DNA of 64,000 nt from Pseudisothecium myosuroides (GCA_951799445.1 OX637287.1:43739724-43803723), one strand, 5' to 3'. Shown: positions 34,328 to 50,734, counted from the stretch's first letter. Numbers and translations: made by a program. Notes: a model not told the origin generated them from the letters alone.

Positions 34328-36703
34328 GACTGAGTCTTTATTTGCCTGTGATAAAATCTTCTTTTCGGAGTCTCAACACCATCTCCATCAACAATGCTAC
34401 CTGTCACACTGTACAAATTGCAGCATCAACAAATTTTCTTCATCGAGACGATATGAATACAAGACGACCACCTAAAAGGACCGACAGCATTTTACCCCGT
34501 TAAGACAAGACTAAGGGTATTCGTACTCCACAAAAGCTTCCAATATTCCGAAAGGCTACTTCATTTTACTGATGCAATAATTGTAGGACTCATGAAACAG
34601 ATACGTAAATTCAAACACACGAATACAAAGTTGTCATCGTTTAGTGTCAAACTATAATGGCACAAATCAAAAGATCCACACAATAAGAACATCATCAGCG
34701 ATGAAGATACAACGCTCGGTCATCTGCACTAAATTCTCCACTGTGGCAAGCAATTGCATTTCTACGAACGATCAAGAACCATGCACGCAACCAACTACAC
34801 CAGCGAAGACAATTTCCACAAGTAGTAATAATTCGATCTCCCTAGAAGGCACCGTCATCAACGACCACACGTTACACAACCAAAATGACCTGCACTTCTC
34901 TCCGAAATTGCAATCAAAACATCACTGACACAATCCCCTGCTTCGCATCCACTCATTCCCCAACCAATTACACTCTGCAACCTCGTATCTTCTCCAACAC
35001 GCGAAACCTCCACACACACAACACCTGCAACGAAGGGCTCTCACCGCACTCCACTGCGGGTGAAATACGCACACACGCAAATTTGAACCCACGAATACAA
35101 AGTTGCCTTCGCTATCGTCAAAACAACAAAGCACAAATCAAAAGAAAATCGCCGTCGACGAACATAAAACTCTCGTCCATCTCCAGCTTACTTCTACACT
35201 CCGGCATGCACTTGCATTTCTACGACCGATCAAGAACCTCGAACCTCGAACGCAACCAACCACAACCGATAAAACAATCTCCTCAAGCGATGTTCATTCA
35301 CTCTCTCTCATTCGCACCGTCACACAACAACCAACGGAAACGGAAGCAGGTGTTGGATTTAGGTCTGGCGTTCAAGATCACAGATTGACCTGTTAACTCC
35401 AAATTATCAGGCGCAAGAAACTGCTATTATGGCAGCATTAATTATGACGCGTCCCACAACTAAAATGACTCGCTCTTTCACTCCGAATTGCAATCAATCA
35501 AGTCGTCACTGACGCAATCCCCTGTTTCGCATCCACTCTTTCCCTGACCAATTCGACTCTACAACCTCAGTTCCTCTTCAAAAATTGCAACATCCTCGTA
35601 CACAAAATAAGAAAACACGCACACCTTTAAGGAACGCCACTCTCGCTCAACGCAGTCCAACAAGCTCCACTGCACATTTGCTAGCTAGGGCTTTGACAGA
35701 AACGGACGAAAACAACGAAAACCAGAGTTCCAGTTACATTTCTGAAAAAACCTGTAGTACATTATATTGAAGAAGCAAACCTGGATCCAAACAGCAAAAG
35801 CGGTGACGAAATGCGCACGGGAAACCTAATGCCTGTGCCGTAACGCGCAAGATTCAATGAGGCCGGTGATGCAGAAAAAGAAGAAGAAGAGGTTCAGTAT
35901 TTGAATTCCGCATCCCACCTGATTCTTGCAAACTACGGAATGGAGCCTTTGTATATGCCGTACAAATACGGTATTCTGCTTCGGGAATAGGAGTCAGTTT
36001 TTGTTTTTTCATTTATTATAGGCAGTGCCAATGAGGAAGCTATTTACATCCATGGAAATAGATGAAACTTACAATATATGGATGAAATTTTATTTTTTCA
36101 TCCAAAAGAGTTTTCATTCATCCAAACTAGAGCGATCTTGTCCCAAGATTTGGTAGTTTTTTACAATTTCATCCACTGTAAAAGCAGGAATGTATTTCCC
36201 TAAAAAAATATTCTCTAAAAAAATCATCGCTTATTAACGAAAAATTGCTCACCCCCCCTTGGTGTTAGATCTGCCCACAACCAAGAAGGCAATGATACCA
36301 GATATAAAATAGACACATCCAATCTTGTCCATGTACCCCATTTTGTCATCATGTACCAATGGAGTACATTCTAAAAAGAAAATGTGCGCCATTGGTATAT
36401 GATGACAAAACATGGTACACGGATGCCGGGGAATGGCATTAGAAGAGATTTGAAGCCTCCGGAAGGCCATTTTCAGGGTTGTTTCCCTTCCATGTTCCTT
36501 TGTTATGAGCCAACAGTAATGCTATTAGAAAAAAAAATCCCAAACATTTGACGTGGCACTCTCTCGCCCACATCAGATTGCGCATGTGGCAAAGTTCCCA
36601 AGCTGGGAATGCTTGGGAACTCGCAGTCTGCTAGAGGCCTCAAATCTCTTCTAATGATGTGTCTACCTTAAGTTTCAAAATCAGTTTGTGTCCAATTTGG
36701 TAA
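34328..36703. other. Upstream region of the SMPD4-like gene
   Basis: Contains a diverged direct duplication (34640-35690) and no recognisable gene. Open frames on the plus strand here are rich in Thr/Asn/Ser, repeat between the two duplicate halves and look non-coding. From about 36000 the DNA is AT-rich. A motif CTACCTTAAG at 36664 may be the end of another TAAGGT-type element. Confidence 0.5.
34640..35690 (+). repeat. Diverged direct duplication upstream of the SMPD4-like gene
   Basis: Blocks recur in order: 'GCACAAATCAAAAGA' (34662 and 35131), 'GCATTTCTACGA.CGATCAAG' (34757 and 35213), 'ACGCAACCAAC' (34788 and 35250), 'TCCGAA.TTGCAATCAA' (34901 and 35481), 'CAATCCCCTG.TTCGCATCCA' (34931 and 35514). 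Offsets of about 460-580 bp show indels between the copies. Confidence 0.65.
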
Positions 36704-36981
36704 TAAGGTGGATACCCCCCAAACCGCCATTTTTTGCTTCTATGCCTAATTATTATTATTAGATTGGTCAAATTTCCATATTTTCTTGTTGGCACTTGAA
36801 AGGAAGTTCCAACGTACCAGAAAACATGACATTTGGATACCGTATGCAAAATTTATGAAAGAACTAAGTTTGGTTCTAAAATAATTAATTTCTTTCACAG
36901 AGGTATGTAATTGATTTTGGAGATGTACACAATAAAGATGGCAGTTTAGGGCTATTGGCGCATTTGGGGGCGCCCACCTTA
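36704..36981. mobile_element. TAAGGTG-ended MITE, second copy
   Basis: Left end TAAGGTGGATACCCCCCAAA; the right end reversed reads TAAGGTGGGCGCCCCCAAAT. The interior matches 27958-28341 ('CATATTTTCTTGTTGG', 'TTTGGATACCGTATGCAAAA', 'TTGATTTTGGAGATGTAC'). It lacks the 110-bp duplication of that copy. Confidence 0.65.
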
Positions 36982-38283
36982 AATTTGTACTATAAAATTA
37001 TGGAGTGATATCCCCTAGAAAGAAATTTAGAACCAGAATTCTCTAAATAAAAAAGAAAACATCCATTTCCATCATTTTACATGTCCTCGTATAGAGGTTG
37101 GAAACATGTTGAAAATTCTCATAAAAGAAATTAAATATCACAATATTTTTTTAAACACATATCCTTTGAATTGAACATGTATTTTTGATAAATTTTCAAA
37201 AGCAAAATTTTAGGCATGCCCATTCAATCATCCAAAAAGAATCACTTAAGTTTTAACCATAAGCTAATTTTAATACATAATTGGTGGAAGCTTATTGCAA
37301 ATGATATTTTTTGAAAAATTTCAATCAATGGAGAGAAATATAAGTTCTTACTTTAGTTTTTTTGTTGTCATTAGATAATTATTTGAAGACAACCTTGAAC
37401 CAAGTAGTGATAGCTTTGCTTTGAAATCTAGTTTCAACCACACACATATATAATTATTTTTCTACATAAATTATCACATGCCTTAGGTTAAAAAGATTTG
37501 AAAAATGTTAATTTCATATGTATAAAGGAGAATTGAACTTTTGCTAACAACATGAGTATCACATTTTAACTATGATTCATCAATAAACATCCCACCTTGC
37601 TTTAAATTGTCACATAACCTTTGACAATAAATAAAGAACAGTGAACTTCACATCTTCATAAATAAAATAGACCTCTCTTTCTTAACTTTTCACATCTTCT
37701 CAATGAAGTACGTCCACCTATTTCACAACAAATAAATTAATATTAAATGTTGTTTGTGGTGAGTTGATAGTTTGACTTTAATTATTTTGTTGCACCTCTT
37801 TTGAGGCGATAGTGAGGCGATAGTGTAAAATCATGTACAAATGCAATAGTAGGGCGCATGTATTCAGGACATTCGATTCACATAAGGTAAACCAACCCAT
37901 CATGGTCAGAATTGCTAGTTTGCCCTCATGCCATGGCTGAATGTTTTAAAAGTTTTTCCCCACATACAGACAAGTGTGAGAAATAGCAAGAACAATTGAA
38001 ATTATATTTTTTCAACAAAGTATGAATTAGCTAAAAAAATTTGAAGTGTTCAGCCCCAAAGAGTCTGTAGACTACCCCATAACCAACATGCAACTATATC
38101 CATAATGCTCAGTCACCTTACTCTTCTAAAGCAGTCAAAATATTTTCTAAAGTGAAAGGCCTTAAAAAGTCACTTCCTACAGTGCTTTACACTGAAATAG
38201 TTGGGTGTTTCTAATGAGGTTACTAATTAATCCATTAGTGTCAAGTAAGGCATTGACTGTGGTCCAAAATTTCATAAACAGAG
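36982..38283. other. AT-rich gene-free stretch
   Basis: No gene, RNA gene or bounded repeat recognised. The short direct repeat 'GAGGCGATAGT' occurs twice at 37804-37825. Confidence 0.5.
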
Positions 38284-38859
38284 AATAACCATCATGGGGT
38301 CATTCCTTAGGTGTCTGTCGGTTTGAAGCCTTCCTGTTTCATTCGGAAAAACAGTTCGAATGCTTCAGATCCACACCCACTTTGTACAAGGCCACCAATC
38401 ATCATGTTCCAAGTAATCACGTCCAGTTCTTCCATTCTATCAAAAACCAGGAGCGCATTAGCCACACTCCCACTCTTTGCATACATGTGGATCAGCACAT
38501 TGCGCACTCACAAATCCAACTCACATCCCACTTCACGAACATGGCTGTGAACCTTGTGCCTTCACCTCAGCACTTGCAGATGCGCTCAGAATACTCACAT
38601 ATGTAAATGCATCTGGTTTGAAGCCTTCCCGCCGTTTCATTTGCAGAAGAAGTGGATGTGCTTCCTAGCTCACCACATATACTTTCTGCATATAATCCAA
38701 TCATCATGTTCTAGGACATGACATCACGTACGACTGGCCAAGTTATCAAAAGGTTTTCCTTGCCTCCTTTGCATACATTTGAAGAAGCGCAGTCCCCACA
38801 CGCACATCTGATTCAAAGTCACCCTCTGTGCTATATGCATGAACTTCCTCGCCCCCACT

Positions 38860-39494
38860 TTAACCCCTAAATGCCCAAGGCCTCTTGGAATTTGCTCTAA
38901 ATTGAACAAAAAGCCAACATTTTGATAAGTTGAATCAATTTTTTGGAATTGTAACCGTACAAATTCAAACTAGACATGTTAGAGATCACATAGGAAAAAA
39001 ATATATACATATATATCATTTAAGGATTGAAAGATTATAATGTTTGATCATCAGGGAGTCAAGACTACGAAAATCTTTGAGCTCTCTTTTTGCATGTCAA
39101 ATCTAAAAAGTTTAAGACCAAAAAAATATAAGGTTGAAGGGCCTAACAAATATAACTCCAATCAATTTATGACTTTTCAAAATCTACTTTACAATTTTTT
39201 TAAATGAATTTCTAGTGTGAATTTTTCTCCAAGATCTAGTGTATTTGAGGCTCATTTCCAAGAGCCCTCAACACTACAAAAAGTCAAGATTGCAATGGGT
39301 ACCTTTGCACAAAATCTTGAATAGAAAAATCATAATCATTCATTTTCAAAATCGGATTTTTGATGCTAAAACTAGACTTCAAAAAGAATCTTTCAAAAAT
39401 GTAAACTACTAAAAATAGCAATTTGGTAAGGTTTTATTTAACTTCAATGTTTCTATGACACCACATTTGGATGCCTTTGGCATTTGGGGGTTAA
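38860..39494 (-). mobile_element. TTAA-ended element, family A copy 2, in the PPR pseudogene
   Basis: A 635-bp element bounded by TTAACCCCTAAATGCCCA and GCATTTGGGGGTTAA. It is homologous to 14656-15299 in opposite orientation. Removing the element and one TTAA joins GCT-TTA-AAG-TGG, the codons of the ALKWG motif usual at this place in such PPR proteins. TTAA is therefore the duplicated target. Confidence 0.88.
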
Positions 39495-39694
39495 AGCTGA
39501 TGGCTTGCAAATGCTTTCAAGATGCTCAAGTAAGTCACTGCATCCGGTTGCACACCTTCTTGCCGCACTTGATTGAATACTTCCATGGCATCTTTTCGCA
39601 TGGCTGCGTTGAGCGTAACCTCCAATCATGACGCTCCAACTAATCACAACCTTCTTCACAAGATCATGCATCAAAGGCACTCTGCATGCATCCT

Positions 39695-40085
39695 CTAAGG
39701 TGGGAGCACCCAAAACCGTTAATATAAGCAATTCAGTATAGTTGGAGGTACCTTTTCCAAAAACTAATATTTTTCTAGTATTAGCGAGTGAAAATCATGA
39801 ATATTAAAAAAAAAAAAAGATTTTTTGGATGTTGTATGTAATTTCTATGATTTTTCAAAGTGTTGGCTGCCTAGACCACTGAAACTGTTCTATAGGTGTA
39901 CCCAAATCTGAACACTGCCAAAATCAGCAGTCAACAAATCAGAATTATGTAAGTGTCATTCAAATGTATCAACAAATCAACATGAAGCATGTGGAGGACA
40001 CATTCATCAAAGTCTAGGGACTTATTTGGGTGAGTCTAGGGACCAACAATGGGGACAGGTGCGGGAATGGGTGTTCCCACCTTAG
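39695..40085. mobile_element. CTAAGGTGGGAGCACCC-ended MITE in the PPR pseudogene
   Basis: The left end CTAAGGTGGGAGCACCC pairs with the right end GGGTGTTCCCACCTTAG (one mismatch). PPR homology resumes on both sides: LEDA to the left and NVYIRS to the right. The flanks (CTC / GTC, or CCT / TCT) allow a 3-bp duplication with one later change. The end sequence relates it to the 12886, 21209, 27958 and 36704 elements. Confidence 0.72.
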
Positions 40086-40220
40086 TCTCTCACTTCTGAT
40101 GTACACATTCAATAGGCTCTTTGCAACATATATATTCTACTACATTCCACTCTCAGTGATGCACTTACAAATTTGCTTGACTGCTGAGAGTATATTGTGT
40201 AGGCAGTTACTGCCTCTTTT

Positions 40221-43200
40221 AAGGGGATAGTGACAAACCACGTCAAAAATTGTGATAACCAAGCATGAATTTAAACAAGTACACATGTCATTTTTCCATT
40301 GGATAAAAAAATATTTAAAACAAAAATCTTCACTTAAATAAATTACATGCTATAAAAGTATCAATCTAAAACAAATACTCAAACTTACAAAGAACAAGAC
40401 ACCCTAAACCAAACCAATGTTGTAATGATCTTCATTGCCTCTTTGAATTTTTTTCCCTCCTCCTCAGTTCCAGTCTTGAAGCAACAAGCCCTAAGTTGCA
40501 TAAGAAAATTTCAATTATATAGGAACAACAACAATAATGATTTGATCAGCAATATTCTAATAGCAATGCTCAAACAATTAAATAAAATACTACAATTTAC
40601 TCTTCATAATGCCATAATCACCTTTTTGCCCACTCTAACAAATCACTTCATTCCAAGCACAATAAACAAAGAATTGGATCAACAAGAGTAAGAGAAACAC
40701 TACAATGAACGTAGAAACATATCGATGAAGGAGAATTAGAAAATAAAAGTAATATGAAGATATAAAGGAAGACCGGAGCATCTTACCAACACAAGAATAC
40801 AAAACAAAGGAAAGTAACAATGACAAGCAAAGAAATTCTATCATTGGCCAAAAATGCATGTACATTAATGTACTAATCTTGCTTCAAATAATTGAAACAT
40901 TCCAACATCCACGGCAGTTTTTGCTTCCATTCTACTACCTCCCCAATCTCCACCACAAAACAAAAGTTGCAAATTTGGTGAAGCAACTCGCCAATCAAGT
41001 CTTCCTTTTGTCTACAAAAATTCAATGCAAATAAATGCTAAATTAGAAAATTATACTATCTCAAAAGCAAAGAGCATCAAGCAATGTTTTTTAAGCAACT
41101 GATTACAAAAAAATTAACTTCACTCACTATCAAGACAAGCTACAAAAGCAATAAGCGCATCACAACTAATGCAATACAAAATAAGACAATGATGTTGATT
41201 GTCTCAAAATGAAAGCACAAGGAATATTGATGGCAAGTAGTTTCAAAATTTAACTGACAATACCAAACAAAATATTAAATTACAAATATAAATCAGAGAT
41301 ATGTATTTTAAGGTTTCTTCAAAAGACACATATAACTTTGAGGTTTTATTGAATAAATCATTGACTTTTCAGCACCAATGATCAAGATTGTCTCTCTTAC
41401 AATGGCAATCAATGGCTATTGTTTATTTTTTCAATTAGAGATCAATAACATTGATGAGGGGAGGGGAATTTTTTTAACCAAGATCAATAGTTCTTGATTT
41501 TTTCAAAACAAAGGGAAGGAAAATTGGAGGAACAAGATGTACTTGCATCTTTTCAAGGGATAGTTTGACTTTATTTGACTTTAATTATTTTCACTTTATT
41601 TTAGCTACATTAATCAAAGAATTCATTTTTGGGGGTGGATTCTTTACTATTAGATCTTTTATTTAACTACTTTTAATATTCAATCTATATAAAATGTAGT
41701 TATCTTCAATGGCCTTCCAAATTTGAGATGAGAGATTAGTAAATTAATAACAAGTTTGGCATTAATTAAATAATATTTTAATAAAAAATTGTGGAAATTA
41801 CTAATTCAATCTATCAAATTAGAAGAAAATTAGATAGAACATTGAATCTAGGCATGCTTGTTGGAAAAAATTCAAAAAATAGATGACAAAAATTTTGAGT
41901 TTTTGTTTCCAATTTTTGTTTGGGTATGCAATGTTAAAGTTAATGCATTCTATATGGCAAACAACATTCAAGTTATGCAAAAATATTCAAGTCAACAACA
42001 ATTTGGACATTCTTGGGTTGATTTGAATATAGTTTGTCATTTAGGAAGCATTGATTTTTAATATTGTATCCTACTAGTGATGGATTAAAGAAAATTTTGT
42101 AATTAATTGTATTTTTAGCAATTGTCAAGCCTTGATTTTAAGAATAAAATCAAATATTTGGCAAGGAAGTGGTCTTCTTGCTCTTCATTTACAGTTTACA
42201 AATTGAATAAGAAGTCAATTTGTAGTCAAGAGCGTAAGATATTAGCACCTTAAATTGTTAACTCCAAAATAATTGAGGGTCATTCTAGAGTTCTTTTAAC
42301 TCAAGGAGACTCTATTGACTTCATAATTTGGAATTTTTTTCATGACATTTTTAGGATGGATGCTAATCATCCTAATCTACATGTGAATCTTTGTTTCACA
42401 TCATTCTAATGAATATTGCAAAATTATAAGTTTGTTTTGGATTTCAATGTCAAATAGGTAGTTAGAAATTTAATTAATTTATTATATTTGGTTTCATAGA
42501 TTGATACCCTATATAAAAACCTTTAAACCATTCAATTCCAAGTTATGAGATGAAACTTATGAGATGAAAGTTATGAGGTTTATCATTTTGCAGGTAATGA
42601 ATTTAGAAAAAATATATTAAGTTGTTTTTGTCTCAATCTTAAAAAAAATTAATAAGAAAATAAATAAATTATATCTATTGTTTAGTACAACATTCTCACC
42701 TTTGAGGTTGATAATTCTCAATTTCTTGTAAAAGTTATTAGTGGTTTAGGTTTTCTTTTCATCAAATACGAGATCAAATATTACCTTCTACTTTATAATT
42801 TTTTTAAAGATGAATAAGAAAGCATTTTGGTTAAATTTTTTTGAATTAATTTAAAACCATTTTCCAACATATTGACTAAAATGCACATGTGTTGGAACCT
42901 ATATGTTTTTTCCTTAAAATATTGAAAGACAAAAAATTGCCTTTTGGAATAGCTAGGAAAACCTCTATTTTGAAGTTCAAGCACATAGAATTTGCAATTG
43001 GTAAAGATATTCACTACCAAACTATGGAAGAGTGTATTTGAATAAGTTAACCAAATGTTCCTAAAGTTGGATGGGTAAAAGCAAGAAACACCTATTGATT
43101 ACGTCACATTTTGGATAGTACTCTGACTTTGTGAATACTATGAAGTTTAAAAAATAATTAAAAAATAAAATAAAAGATGGAAAATTAGAATGACACAATA

Positions 43201-43467
43201 GATGATATTCCAAAAATCAAGGTCTAAAAAAATTTACTCCAAAATTTATGTACGAAAAAGAAAATTGGTATGTTATATGGCTTTAAAAGCCACTTCATTT
43301 GAGTATATAGAAGGAAGAAGACGGGCTCTTTATGATTTTTTGTTAAAATTAGCTAGAAAATAACGAATTTTTTTTTCCAAAAAATGATAACCAAAAAAAT
43401 TCATTTTTAACAACTCCATGGAGATAAGATTTCACCAAATTATTTATAGAAAGGTATTTTTAGGTGC
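40221..43467. other. AT-rich gene-free stretch
   Basis: No gene recognised. A segment from about 43066 (GGATGGGTAAAAGCAAGAAACACC) resembles the ends of the nested inverted-repeat element at 62128-62857, so a relative probably lies at about 43066-43440. Confidence 0.5.
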
Positions 43468-44051
43468 TTAACCCCTGTAGTCCCAAGGCCATTTTTCTAC
43501 CAAAAACCACTCAAAACTGCCATTTCCATTGCATTCATCTATGAAAGCAGAAAAAACATTTTTTTTAGAATCTAACCATAGAATCTTGTACTTCACTTGT
43601 CTGAGATCATGTGGTAAAAATTTCATCAAATTTGACTGTACAGATTGGAAGATATTAGCATTCAAAGTTGGGAAAAAAGTTTTTTCCAAGAACTACTTAG
43701 ATTGCCCAAAAAACAAGATTGTCCATAACTTTCTCATCACTAGTCCAAATAGAATGAATCAAAGTTTACATGTAAACAAAAATATAATATTTTAGAAAAA
43801 AATTTTTTTTTAATTATTTTGACTTTTTGTGGTTTTTGGGGGGCTGCCCGCCGACCTCCATATTTGGCTTTTTGTGCAATAACTTTTGCTTCTGGGCACC
43901 GATTGAAATAAAAATTATATTCCCAAGAAGCTTATGTGTTTTCTTAGCTTTATAAAAAGTTTTAGAAAATTATGATGAATATTGAAACCGTGTGAGCCTA
44001 CCCGAACTTGCATTTTGGCCCCCGTAGGGCCAATGGGACTTTAGGGGTTAA
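43468..44051 (+). mobile_element. TTAA-ended element, family B copy 2
   Basis: Left end TTAACCCCTGTAGTCCCAAG; the right end reversed is TTAACCCCTAAAGTCCCA. It is 584 bp. Interior blocks ('AACCATAGAATCTTGTA', 'AGTCCAAATAGAATGA', 'GCAATAACTTTTGC', 'GGCTGCCCG') match 13837-15415 in the same orientation. No transposase ORF. Confidence 0.78.
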
Positions 44052-45757
44052 AAATGTGTGTACAATAGAGCCTTATTTGCATCTATATGGAAGGCAATGT
44101 ATTTATCTTTTCGGAATTCTTTTTGTTAATTCTTGCAAATTTAGTTGAAGAACATAGTATTCAAATTTTAAAGTGAAAATCATCAATTCAGACTCATTAT
44201 AGGTTTAACAATTTCTAAAATTCAAAGCTTGATTTTACTAGGAAAAATTGAATGAAAAATAGTAATTTTTTATAGAAATTATAAAAATATACATATTGAG
44301 TTAGGCAATGCACCATTTACCTCCAATATGAATTTCATGTATAAGCATAAAAATCCCTAGAAGTTATGTCAAATTTTGTGTTGTACATGCTATATGTGAT
44401 GCAAAATAATACGAGTATTTCATGCTTTTACCTGGATTTATTATAAAAATATTCAAATGGAGATTTTAGCCTTGCTCTGGGGACAAGTATTTTGAAATAG
44501 TTTTGGGCCTTCAAAAACCAAAGAACTTTGGGGTCTAATGTAAGCATTTCAATGTCTTTTGTGTGATCACATTGTAAATTTCTTGTTCAACCATATTTGC
44601 AAATTTTAGTGAAAGATATTGCAAATAGAATACGAATTTTCTGTTACAAGGAGAATAGGTTACAAATTTTCAAAAGCAACATACTATAGGCTCCTACAAT
44701 AGGTCATAGACTTAGTAGGAAACAACAAATTTGGAACCTTGAAGCAACAAAGAGTGACGCTTGAATTGCGGCACCTCTAAATATCCTCTTTGATAATCTT
44801 CTCAAGCCCTAAATAAGAGACTCCTGTTCCACGTGTAGATATTAGGCAAAAAATAGGAGTTTGTTTCAAGAACCACATAGTTTAAGGTATAAAGTCTCCT
44901 TTCTAGCAAAGGTACACAAGCTCTTAGGAACTTGTCGTGGAACGTACCCATGATGAACAAACTCTTAAATTATGCCAACCTCACAAGTAGGTTGGAATTC
45001 TTTCTCTTCAAAATACAAGGTGGAATGAAAATCACCTAGAGTTCCTTACTCACCAACAGACTCTTCATTTACAATGGTCCTAGCACCAATGTTGCTATTA
45101 TTATGATTATTATTAACATTATTTATTACTATTAATTAATTAATTAATTTAGAGTATGATCCCCTCTCCAAGTCCCAACTTGGCTGGAACTTGTCGTTAC
45201 AAGTGGCCACGTTGCGTGAACAGAACAGAGAAGTACAACTCCAGTTGGCGATGGCGATTTGTTTCCATACAAGCACTCAAAGTCTCGAGAGCCCACCTCC
45301 TGCGGAAGGCTCAACGGAGGTGCTGCAGCCTCGCCTGACGGCCTGATGGCAGCGATGGCGATGCAGCATCAAGACGACAAACTTGCACGTACGGCAGATC
45401 CCGAGGCAAATCGCTCACCAGGGAAATTAATATACACTCAGCTAGCTACAGTAAGCTGCATAGTGCATGTGCTCGTACTGTACACTCTTCAAATCTCCAT
45501 GGTGACTCAGGAACGAAATGGCTCCTTTCAGATATTTCTCTTAAGTTTGCATGAGCCTCTGTCAGTTAGTATCTTTCCTGTAAACGGATTGTTAAACGTA
45601 CTAGCTTAATGGCATTCCAGTATTCCATTGCTTCTTGCTCTTGTCCATAAATCCGGCCTAGAGAAAGCAGAAAACGCAGCATTGATCAATCAGTACGTAG
45701 CTTCTTGTTTTAATTGGGTTGTTTCCCATCGGTACGGTGTACAACATTTGATCAGCC
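44052..45757. other. AT-rich DNA, then ADH upstream region
   Basis: 44052-45090 is AT-rich without recognisable genes. An ATT/TAAT simple-sequence tract lies at 45088-45151. From 45152 the composition is richer in GC and probably holds the promoter and leader of the dehydrogenase gene at 45758. Open frames here are not recognisable proteins. Confidence 0.5.
45088..45151. repeat. ATT/TTAA simple-sequence tract
   Basis: Imperfect ATT repeats followed by four TTAA units (AATTAATTAATTAATT). It marks the change from AT-rich DNA to the GC-richer upstream part of the next gene. Confidence 0.75.
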
Positions 45758-49428
<3,671 letters not shown>

Positions 49429-49870
49429 TCGATCGGCTGCTCTTTATTTATTCTACTGTACAGTTTGCTCAACAGCCTCGTTAACCCCCTCCGGCAATAA
49501 GATAGTTCCGTGGAGAATGGTGTGCACATGTCGATCGGGGTGAAATTTTGTGAAACTGGCATGTTCGATGCACATGCTCTGTTGCAGGACTTAGCTTGCG
49601 TTTGTTACATGCGCTTTCGCAAGTGTTTAATGACCTTTATTTTTATCTTTTCTGTTGTCATGCAAGCCTCTTTGACAGGATTAGCCATTTTCAGTCCTTA
49701 GGTTAGTATCAGTCCTCAAGCTAGCCCTCTCTTAAAACTACTGAAACTTGCAAGCATCTGAATGTCTAGTAAAATTTTGTGAAACTAACGTGCAATGGTA
49801 ATGTTGTTACTTGACGTGTGATATTCTGTACTTCTGATTTGCAAGCATTGCATCTATCATGCATCTGATA

Positions 49871-50259
49871 TTAACCCTTTCCATGCCTGAATATTTTTTG
49901 ATTTTTTGCATATTTTTGCTAATATTTTTGTACAAATTTATTTTTTAACTTGATTTCATGAACTTGATTCCAATACTGGCTCTCCATGTTATTTTTCAGT
50001 ACAATCTACAAGTGCCTTTGATTGTGGAAAGTTTTCAAGAAACTTCAAAGTTTCATTGAAATTTTTTTATAACTAATAGTGTGTCATAGAAGCAACAAAG
50101 TTGTAAAGTGCTAGTGCAATTAAAGAACATTTAAATTTCTTAAAAACTTTCAAAACTTTTTACTTTAGTAAACAACAATGAATCAAGTTAGTTTACTGTA
50201 TTAATAATATACTTCTATATCTTGCGGATGTTTAATGCTTGTGGTCACAAAAGGGTTCA
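49871..50259 (+). mobile_element. TTAA-ended element, family F copy 1 (decayed)
   Basis: Left end TTAACCCTTTCCATGCCTGA; the right end has decayed to AAAAGGGTTCAA. Subterminal 'GCATATTTTTGCTAATATTTTTGTACAAA' type sequence matches 51125-51360 in the same orientation. Confidence 0.55.
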
Positions 50260-50734
50260 ACGGATAATCACTTTATCAAGGTTTCTTTAATTGAGTACTA
50301 GGAGATTTTTAATAGAACTTTTTGTTGCTTCAAGATAATGATAGGTTCTTTAAAAACTTTTCAACACTAATTTTGATAGGATTTTCTATTGTCAATAGGA
50401 AATAGGATAGAAATTAAGATGAGAGGCAATAAAATGCTCTTTGGAAACTTTTCAACTTGAAAAGCATATCTAGGAGAAAAAATTGCATAAAGGCTCACAC
50501 GACTTGGAAAGAATTTAGGATTTTTTTCCACTTTTCATTTACATTCCTATAACGTGGAGAAGGACTAACTTTGTACACAAATACACTTGGAGATTCAAAG
50601 TATACACTCAATAGTAACCTCACTAATACCAACCCATGCAAGGTAAATTTTCTACTTGTAATTTCCACATCTAATGGCGTAAAAAATTTCTAAACAAGAT
50701 ATAATTGACTCACAATAAAAAATAAGAGACTAGT

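Larger units (their letters stand above)
38284..40220 (-). pseudogene. PPR-repeat protein pseudogene, split by two transposons
   Basis: Read leftwards, PPR protein motifs appear in order but in shifting frames. They are VAKSLLNVYIRS (about 40110), LEDA..VKKVVISWSVMIGGYAQ (39700-39600), V(R)QEGVQPDAVTYLSILKAF (39560-39500), a KWG motif then EVHAYSTEGDFESDVRVGTALLQMYAK (38860-38770), FDNLASR and NMMIGLYAE (38760-38690), GFKPDAFTYVSILSASAS (38630-38575), and an open part VRNVLIHMYAKSG..NMMIGGL..MKQEGFKPT (38507-38307). Frameshifts and stops separate them. One transposon (38860-39494) lies at the TTAA of an ALKWG-type motif and another (39695-40085) interrupts LEDA. Intact relatives are RNA-binding organelle RNA-processing proteins. 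The residue wording is like that of moss PPR families. This gene is dead. Confidence 0.85.

Noticed and set aside
34644..35396. Plus-strand open frames of 94-167 residues upstream of the SMPD4-like gene
   Set aside because: Composition (Thr, Asn, Ser, His) follows the C/A-rich DNA, the frames lie in a duplicated non-coding segment, and no domain is visible.
45156..45609. Open frames upstream of the dehydrogenase as an extra 5' coding exon
   Set aside because: The exon at 45758 gives an ATG and joins in the right phase to the conserved N-terminus; the upstream frames show no family resemblance.
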